Below, one piece after another: positions 18,811 through 24,054 of a DNA stretch of 24,054 nt. Source of the stretch: Butyriboletus loyo (taxonomy: Eukaryota; Basidiomycota; Agaricomycetes; Boletales; Boletaceae); contig JBBPSI010000320.1 of NCBI GenBank assembly GCA_038093515.1, positions 1 to 24,054 of the forward strand, written 5' to 3'. A model generated the notes under the pieces. The model saw only the letters and a list, made by a program, of their open reading frames with translations. It did not search any database and had not been told where the DNA came from. Numbering within the stretch: position 1 is the stretch's first letter; every line of letters starts with the position of its first letter. The position numbers and the translations under genes are program-made.

Positions 18811-19410
18811 ACCCTCTGCACAACACTAGAAAAACACCAAATCGGGAAAATAGCAATCCGATGGATGCCGGGTCATGTAGGCATACTGGGGAATGAAGAA
18901 GCAGACAATGAAGCAAAAGAAGCAGCTAGAGGAAACAGCAGCACACCAAACCAGCTCCCCAAAACACTAAGAGGCACCAAAGGGAAAGTAAAAACCCTAC
19001 CCTGCAGCAAATCAGCAGCAAAACAACAGATAAACGCCCAACTCAAAGCCCTACAAATGTCCATATTCAGCACATCCCCACGCACACGAGCTGCCCACAC
19101 CATTGACAAATCCCTGCCCTCCAACAAGTTCCTGACACTCACATCCAGCCTGCACAAACGACAGGCATCGGTCCTTTTCCAGCTACACACTGGCCACGTC
19201 CTGCTCAACAAATACCTACACTGTATATCTAAAACAAACTCCCCTCGCTGCCCACATTGTCCAGACTATGATGAGACAGTAGCCCACTCCCTACTCCACT
19301 GCCCCCAGTATTCGCAGCAGTGCCTCATACTCCACCAAAAACTGCAAGCCAAAGCCAGGCAAATCCCCCAGCTACTAAATGACCCCAAATGCATCAAAGC
19401 CACGCTATGA
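18793..19410 (+). pseudogene. LINE ORF2 part 4: end of RNase H and C-terminal CCHC zinc finger
   Basis: Open for 205 codons. The RNase H end is IAIRWMPGHVGILGNEEADN with the catalytic His region and D38. A basic linker follows, then a reverse-transcriptase-associated zinc finger C153-x2-C156-x8-H165-x4-C170 (CPHCPDYDETVAHSLLHC), with the usual LHTGHVLLNKYL upstream. The protein ends at TGA 19408-19410. Such a C-terminal finger is standard in fungal Tad1-type elements. It is not preceded by a genuine start; the Met at 18793 lies within the damaged RNase H. Confidence 0.85.
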
Positions 19411-19748
19411 TACATCCATTCCATCTCACACTTCACCCACATCTTCACTGACCTAAGTCCCCCAAACCCCTAAACAGAAAGCTGATAAACACCCGCAGCG
19501 CGCAGTGCACCAACACGCCCGTTTTAAAAACAAAGCCCAGCTCACGCGCTCAGGACCCAATACGAGGTCACCAGGATCTCCCTTACTTAAATCCACACAG
19601 CCCCACACAGGCCCTGCTCATGCCCAAGCTGATAACACACACACATAGCAGAACGATTACAATAATTCATTAGAAGCACAGTATGTACTGTCTGGCAAAG
19701 GGCCTTGGCCCTACAGGACAATAAACACGGAACAAAAAAAAAAAAAAA
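19411..19748 (+). other. 3' UTR and poly(A) tail of the LINE
   Basis: No coding potential. It ends with AATAAA (19720-19725), eight bases, and an A15 tract (19734-19748), directly followed by the target duplication CCTGATGC. Confidence 0.8.
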
Positions 19749-19756
19749 CCTGATGC

Positions 19757-20935
19757 CTCCCCACTTCATAAGCTTAAGCAGCTGCCATTTGTGGGACACC
19801 TGCAACAGATCCTGATAGCAGTCCTGGAGGGTCATGAGCAACCTGCCAAGTCTGAGGCAACAAGACATAACTTACTGGGACAAGATGGGGAAATATGCTG
19901 GAGGTGATCCTGTAGAGCTTACTATAATAGTTGCTCACAGATGTGCTACATTCAAGATTATCTCTGATGAAGTCATCCAATGCAGAGAATGTGAAGGTAG
20001 TCCTGGGGGTATTTATCATAGATGGGAAGAGCCTTTCCTGGAGGAGCTGGATGTGAGGCTCTGTGGATTGTGGACATGCACAGTAGTTGATGGAGATGAA
20101 ATGTATTCCAGTGACATCTACAACTGTGAGGTAGTTGGATCCTGGTGAATGTTGCAAATATGTAGGTGGAAAGGTCTCCAGAGGGTTCATCCTTCTATTC
20201 CCCATCATCCATGGAGAGTGAGAGGCCATCTGCAATACCCACAGCAGGCCCACCAATTGGGCAAGGATGTCCACCATGGCCAAGATGGAGCTCCAAGCTA
20301 GCCTGTGGTCATCAGTGGGTGAGGTGGAAACAGTGGAGATGAGACTCACAAGGCAGAGCGATGAGGTCTCAAAGAAAGACCCAGTCCACTGTTTGATCCT
20401 ATGGAATGCAAGTTAGGAGTGTCTAGTTTTGCAGCAGCAAGTGCCATACAGGGGTTTTCCAAAGCAATCAGTGCATCTATATATGCCATCTCCCTTACAC
20501 ATAGAGCATTTCCTTGGGTCTGGAGGGGCATCCATATCCAGCAGGATCTGCAGATATTGATCTTTATGGTTAACTCACTGGCAGAGATAATCATTCTGGG
20601 TCTGTTAAAAGTGAGGGGATATAAAGATCTACATTAAATGGCTGCCAAACCTTGGTAGGGAGCCTGTGCCTTGGTATGAACTCAAAGTCCTCAATTCCTG
20701 CATTAAATTCCATGTTGCTTTCAGAAAAGGGGGAGATTGGAGTGGTGAATGTGGAGGCAGCAGCCTTTATTGGAGAAGAGGATATGGAGTGAGATTTCAT
20801 CCTGGATGGGCTGTCTGTTTCATTTTTGATGGGAAGCAAAGATGCTTTGGAGCCTCTAGTGGATTGCTTTGTATTCCAAGTGACCCAAGTGACCTTCTTG
20901 GGAGCTTTGACTAGTCTTTCTTTTATATTTGCCAT
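19757..20935 (-). pseudogene. KDZ transposase block 1: basic N-terminus and CxC2 cysteine cluster
   Basis: The N-terminus (20935-20591) is basic and Ser-rich. In the next frame the cysteine cluster reads CSMCKGDGIYRCTDCFGKPL (about 20510-20450), then a damaged CCCKTRHS, a TAA at 20415-20413 where the family has glutamine as I recall it, and FHRIKQWTGSFF. A 47-nt intron (20349-20303, GTGAGT...CCACAG) joins to LGHGGHPCP. Further exons give TVVDVTGIHFISINYCACPQ and a segment DDFIRDNLECSTSVSNYY. The block ends KWQLLKLMKWGGI at the LINE target site. The order CxxC cluster, LGHGG, VVDVTGIH matches CxC2-type KDZ-associated proteins. It would serve DNA or chromatin binding, by family analogy. Confidence 0.82.
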
Positions 20936-21252
20936 GTCTTTGGTATTCAAGATGAAGTATTCACTCTTGCACACAAGAACTATTGTGAAACTACAGCACT
21001 GTACTAGGTACTGACAGAATGGAATGACATGACATGACATGATGTCTGAGGGTCAGCAAAGGGGCCTAGATCATCAGAGCTGATGGAAATGATGTTCTAG
21101 GCAGGATATAGGTATTGAATTACCTAAAAGGACCACAGGGACAACAGTATGATATATGAGTGATGATGCTTCAGGACAGATAGTGTATTGAGGGGGAATG
21201 CAAGGGACTGTGTGCAACACTAAGAATTCCATCCACCACATCCAAGGTTGAA
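20936..21252. promoter_or_regulatory. Intergenic region between two divergent genes
   Basis: 317 bp between the likely start of the KDZ transposase (minus) and ATG 21253 (plus). It includes three consecutive TGACA units at about 21025-21038 and no obvious TATA box. The KDZ reading frame stays open up to 21040, so its start could lie further upstream. Confidence 0.35.
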
Positions 21253-21636
21253 ATGTCTACCAGCAGTAATGATGAACATTCAGTAATCTATGAGTCCTTT
21301 GAGGAGGACAATTTACCACAGGTCCAGGAGAACTCAAGCACATCAGAGAGCAAGTCATCTGATTCCAATAGTGAAGTGAAAGGTAGGAAGGAAGTTGGGG
21401 AGATGGGTGGAGATAAAGGAAGAAAGGATCCTGGTGGGGCTGAGGGTGTGCTGCTTCCTCTGCCTCATGTGAGGTTTTCCAGGGAAGAGCTGCAAATCCT
21501 CACCAATGTGAAGGCTCAGTGGATGAGAAAGAAGGGTAGTGCATGGACACGTCTGTTCATCTCAATATCCTGCCAGCTCTATCAGCTTCCAAGCTTGAAG
21601 AATGTGAAGATTGTAGAATGGACTGCCCATGAAAAG

Positions 21637-21686
21637 GTGGGTTGCTCAAGTCAGACTTCTTAACCCTTTGCTCAACATTTTGTTAG
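21637..21686 (+). other. Spliceosomal intron 1 of the divergent gene
   Basis: 50 nt, GTGGGT donor, TTGTTAG acceptor, phase 0. It joins TAHEK to AYKSWLYNQ. Confidence 0.6.
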
Positions 21687-21982
21687 GCATATAAAAGCTG
21701 GCTGTACAACCAATGTTGTTGTGGGGCGAATCATAGTTGCATCAAGGTTGGCTGATCATGGCAGGCAAAATCAGTAATTCAAGAGCTCCAAAAAGACGAA
21801 ATAAACAACCTTATCAAAGGTCACTATGGGAAGGCAATGGGGTTCACAGGTGCCCTATGAGTATATCAGAAGGCTGTTGGTGATGTTATGAAGGAGCTAA
21901 CAGAAGAGGAACTGGTGGAGGTGGAAGTGACTGCAGCAGAATGGAATTTAGAGTGGGGCCTGCCAGACAAGGTTAAAGCAAG

Positions 21983-22033
21983 GTGAGTCATACCCACTTC
22001 AACCCATATTCAGGGGAGCTGAGTACAGTCTAG
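21983..22033 (+). other. Spliceosomal intron 2 of the divergent gene
   Basis: 51 nt, GTGAGT donor, GTCTAG acceptor. It joins KA(R) to NAA just before the LTR insertion site; the combined motif KARNAARYG fits the family as I recall it. Confidence 0.6.
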
Positions 22034-22042
22034 GAATGCCGC

Positions 22043-22757
22043 TGTAGAGAACACATATTCTCTAGGTTGCAATCACTCCTCTTCCTGGCAATTCAGCACT
22101 CACATGCATTGCAAACAATCACTTTGCAACTATCCTCACTTCCATTTCTCTCCATTGTCGACTTCCATCCTATTCCGATATTTCTGTGGTCATCAAGGTT
22201 CCATGTCAAGATTCTGTATGTCCAGAAAGTGTTTGCAGGTAGGTTCCTTTCTATTTGATATTGTACTTATTATTTCCATTTGACTTCTATGGCAACCGCT
22301 ATGATTATATACATTCTGTCAATGATTTCCTTGATGTTTTTACTTAGTTTTTACTTATCCTTAGTATTTCAAGTCTTGGGAAATGCCCAGACTATAAAAA
22401 GGTTGTAACTATGACCTAAAATATTACTTTTCGACTCTCCTACCTCTCTGTGCAATTGTCTAGTCACCTGCCTTCCTTGTTCCTCAATCTTCAAGGCATA
22501 GCCAACAGATTCTGTCCATCCTCTCACATTTCCATGTCCTCTCCAGTCCGTTCCATAGTGGAGGGAGTCCAGAATATTGGGTTTGCTGTTAAGACATCAG
22601 TGAAAACAACCTTCCCTGGTGTTCATCTCTTTGTTACCTCTCTACTTCTCTTTGGGGTCAATCATATCACACCCTTTTCTTATTTCTTTGCTTTTGATTG
22701 GATTGAGTTCTTCCTGTAGCAGGGTTCTTCACTCTTAGTCCTGTCTAGCATCATTCA
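22043..22757 (+). mobile_element. Solo LTR, family D, forward copy (715 bp, target duplication CCGC/CTGC)
   Basis: It starts TGTAGAGAACACATAT and ends GCATCATTCA. Flanks are CCGC (22039-22042) and CTGC (22758-22761), which differ by one C-to-T change. It is nearly identical to the inverse of 12409-13123. TATAAAAA lies at 22393-22400, consistent with an LTR promoter. Removing the LTR and one flank restores the frame AAT GCC GCT AGA TAT of the host gene, supporting a 4-bp duplication. Confidence 0.88.
22393..22400 (+). promoter_or_regulatory. TATA box of LTR D
   Basis: TATAAAAA in ACTATAAAAAGG, 350 bp into the LTR. The same motif is at the same offset in the inverse copy (around 12766-12773). 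Confidence 0.5.
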
Positions 22758-23826
22758 CTGCTAGATATGGGGGCACTGTCTTTCAGAAATTTGCACAGGA
22801 AATGTGGTGGGCATGTGGAATGAGGGTGGTATTGCTGGCAGGATGGAAGGATGAGAAGGGTCAGATGGTAACAACTGTGTATGTTGCAGAAAACTGTCTC
22901 CATGCCTTTATATGCTGAAGGATCTCAGCAGGGACTTTAATGAAGAGATCCACAGTGGAGAAGAGTTCACCCATATCAAGAAGGTTGCCTCCAACTGGAA
23001 GGAGTTCATCACTGTCAACTTATATTGTTGAAGATCTGCCTGAGGATGAGGCCTCAGATAATGAGCCAAAGGAGAGGTGAACAAAGGCCCAGTGGGCAAA
23101 GAAGGTTGACCATGTCTCTGCCATAACCCGCAACAATGGGTCTGCTTGGATTGGCCCTTGGAATCTGCCTCCAGAGGGACTCTGCAGTCAATGGTCCACA
23201 GGTTCCTCACTTATCATTACCATAAGCAAACCTCCTCATATGTATATTATTAACCATTCCTTGATGATCCTTAGAGAGGGCCTGTGGGCATCCCTCTGCA
23301 CATGCCCCATTCAAGAGATTTCCAGTGCATGTGCATATGCTCATCTCCACTGAACACCTCCCCCTTAACTTTGAATTCCCCAATGATCCCAGCCATATGA
23401 GGGCAGTGGATGTTCTCTGCCTCCTGCAATTCATCCACAAGCACCAGGTGAACCATCCAGGAGACATCTTCTGCTTTCACCATTGGCTGAATGATGCTGG
23501 GGAGCTCAAGGAGGCTATGGCAGAGGATAGCTTGGAGGACAGTAGGGAGCAGTGTGGAGGGCCCTCCAGAGCTGTTTGAAATACTGGTGAAGGGGTGTGG
23601 AAGGCCTGCCATAATACCCAGCCCTCTTCCAGGGCCCCAGAGGATGATAGAGCAGACCATGGGTGTGATGAGGAGCCACCCATAGCATTGGTGGTGGCGC
23701 CCAGCCAATTTCCAAAGACCATCTCCACAGTACCAGGAGGGGAGGGAAAATGACCTGCCAATACTATGACGATAGGGGGGATAGGCCCTCTAAGGCACCA
23801 GAGGTAATGCATGAGGCCAGAGGAAA

Positions 23827-23846
23827 GGGTAAGGGTAAGGGTAAGC
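23827..23846 (+). repeat. Short GGGTAA tandem repeat
   Basis: Three GGGTAA units in phase with the coding frame of the divergent gene, giving GKGKGKGK. Such Lys-Gly runs are common in low-complexity tails of fungal proteins. Confidence 0.6.
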
Positions 23847-24054
23847 AGTGTGTCAAGGAGCCTGATGTGGGCAAAGGTATGGGTGGTGCACAGTCAGATG
23901 GGATTGCCGCCTCCTCTCAACTTCCTGCCCCACATATATATTGATCCAGGCACCTCAGGAGCTGTGGCAGGAAGGGCCCATACAATATATCCACCCACTC
24001 CAAAGAGGTCTGTGCTGAAGTGCTGACTAGAGCCAGCCGCTGCCTCTGATCAGG

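Larger units (their letters stand above)
13545..19748 (+). mobile_element. Tad1-like LINE (non-LTR retrotransposon), about 6.2 kb, full-length but dead
   Basis: Two overlapping ORF regions encode a Gag-like protein with three zinc knuckles and a pol protein with endonuclease, reverse transcriptase, RNase H and a C-terminal CCHC finger: the Tad1/I-like order. AATAAA at 19720-19725 and an A15 tract at 19734-19748 end the element. CCTGATGC is repeated at 13537-13544 and 19749-19756 as target duplication (possibly 9 bp with the preceding A). It lies inside the KDZ gene in opposite orientation. It is C-rich on its sense strand and CpG-poor. Many TGA codons, a 13-bp duplication, a deletion and the loss of the RT active site make it defective. 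Confidence 0.9.
10802..20935 (-). pseudogene. KDZ transposase with N-terminal CxC2-type cysteine cluster, split by a LINE and a solo LTR
   Basis: KDZ (Kyakuja-Dileera-Zisupton) transposases are large DNA-transposon enzymes with an RNase H-like fold, expanded in mushrooms. The gene reads leftward in three blocks: 20935-19757, 13544-13128 and 12404 to about 10802. Gaps are filled by the LINE (13545-19748) and LTR D (12409-13123). Removing each insert with one duplication copy restores the frame (KWGGI then YSTDL across the LINE; CNNHW then NQ across the LTR). Several short introns are visible. Inactivating changes include TAA at 20415-20413, and TGA at 12025-12023, 11962-11960, 11815-11813 and 10885-10883. 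The true start may be the in-frame ATG at 20935 (MANIKERLVKAPKK). Confidence 0.85.
21253..23943 (+). pseudogene. Unidentified multi-exon gene of a mushroom-specific family, interrupted by solo LTR D
   Basis: Function unknown. Exon 1 (ATG 21253 to 21636) has an acidic, Ser-rich start and a segment FSREELQILTNVKAQWMRKK. A 50-nt intron (21637-21686) leads to AYKSWLYNQ, the K-WLYN motif that I recall from a large family in mushroom genomes. Then come TGA 21753-21755 (before SWQAKSVIQEL) and TGA 21858-21860 (before VYQKAVGDVMKEL), both at likely arginines. The next segment is VTAAEWNLEWGLPDKVKA, followed by a 51-nt intron (21983-22033). The LTR at 22043-22757 splits the NAARYGG site; after it come FQKFAQEMWWACGMRVVLLA, DFNEEIHSGEEF and NWKEFITV, then NDPSHMRAVDVLCLLQFIHK (about 23382-23441) and a KGKGKGKQ tail. 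Late frames are broken. The true 3' end is uncertain and may lie beyond the window. Confidence 0.55.

Noticed and set aside
12409..22757. The inverted 715-bp pair as ends of a 10-kb composite element
   Set aside because: Each copy has its own 4-bp duplication and interrupts a different gene in frame; no joint flanking duplication exists.
23827..23846. GGGTAA repeat as interstitial telomere
   Set aside because: The unit is GGGTAA, not the TTAGGG/CCCTAA of fungal telomeres, is only three units long and sits in a coding frame as Gly-Lys repeats.
1..24054. CRISPR arrays, tRNA or rRNA genes
   Set aside because: No regularly spaced repeats and no cloverleaf or rRNA-like stretch was recognised; the organism is a fungus.

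Overview
The window reads as a transposon graveyard from a filamentous basidiomycete, most likely one of the Agaricomycetes. The evidence is short GT-AG introns of about 44-61 nt with CTAAT/CTGAT-type branch sites, a KDZ transposase with a cysteine cluster, a Tad1-type LINE, a Ty3/Gypsy pol of the mushroom type, and several protein families I associate only with mushroom-forming fungi. No clearly intact host housekeeping gene, tRNA, rRNA or CRISPR array was found. Family names rest on motif recognition from the translated sequence, not on a database search.

Left part (1-6790). One Ty3/Gypsy pol gene on the + strand is broken into four pieces (331-505, 1331-2153, 3748-5320, 6141-6790). It is interrupted by a reverse LTR of family 'B' that runs off the left edge (1-330), a solo LTR of family 'C' (506-1325, duplication GTTAG), a Tc1/mariner element (2156-3745, TA duplication, 215-bp inverted repeats) and a second, inverted family C solo LTR (5321-6135, duplication CAACC). 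Skipping the last three insertions, with one copy of each duplication, keeps the pol reading frame continuous, which fixes their boundaries to the base.

Middle (6791-10800). A stretch without recognisable genes is followed by an unidentified multi-exon cysteine-rich gene on the minus strand (8444 to 7340), a truncated copy of LTR family 'D' (8619 to about 8813), the N-terminal part of a probable Plavaka-like transposase on the minus strand (9298 to 8814), an unidentified minus-strand ORF (9881-10186), and a family B LTR (10362 to about 10800).

Right part (10801-24054). A KDZ transposase gene on the minus strand runs from about 20935 down to about 10802. It is split by a 6.2-kb Tad1-like LINE (13545-19748, poly(A) tail, CCTGATGC duplication) and by a family D solo LTR (12409-13123, duplication GCAG). 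Divergent from it, on the + strand, starts an unidentified multi-exon gene (21253 to about 23943). It is interrupted by a near-identical second 715-bp family D solo LTR (22043-22757).

Almost everything is inactivated, and in a consistent way: at many sites a conserved arginine has become TGA (CGA to TGA), and both catalytic aspartates of the LINE reverse transcriptase read AsnAsn in a context that fits CpG to CpA change. This points to cytosine-methylation-linked mutation of repeats. Family C LTRs remain CpG-rich and look young; the right-hand half is visibly CpG-poor.
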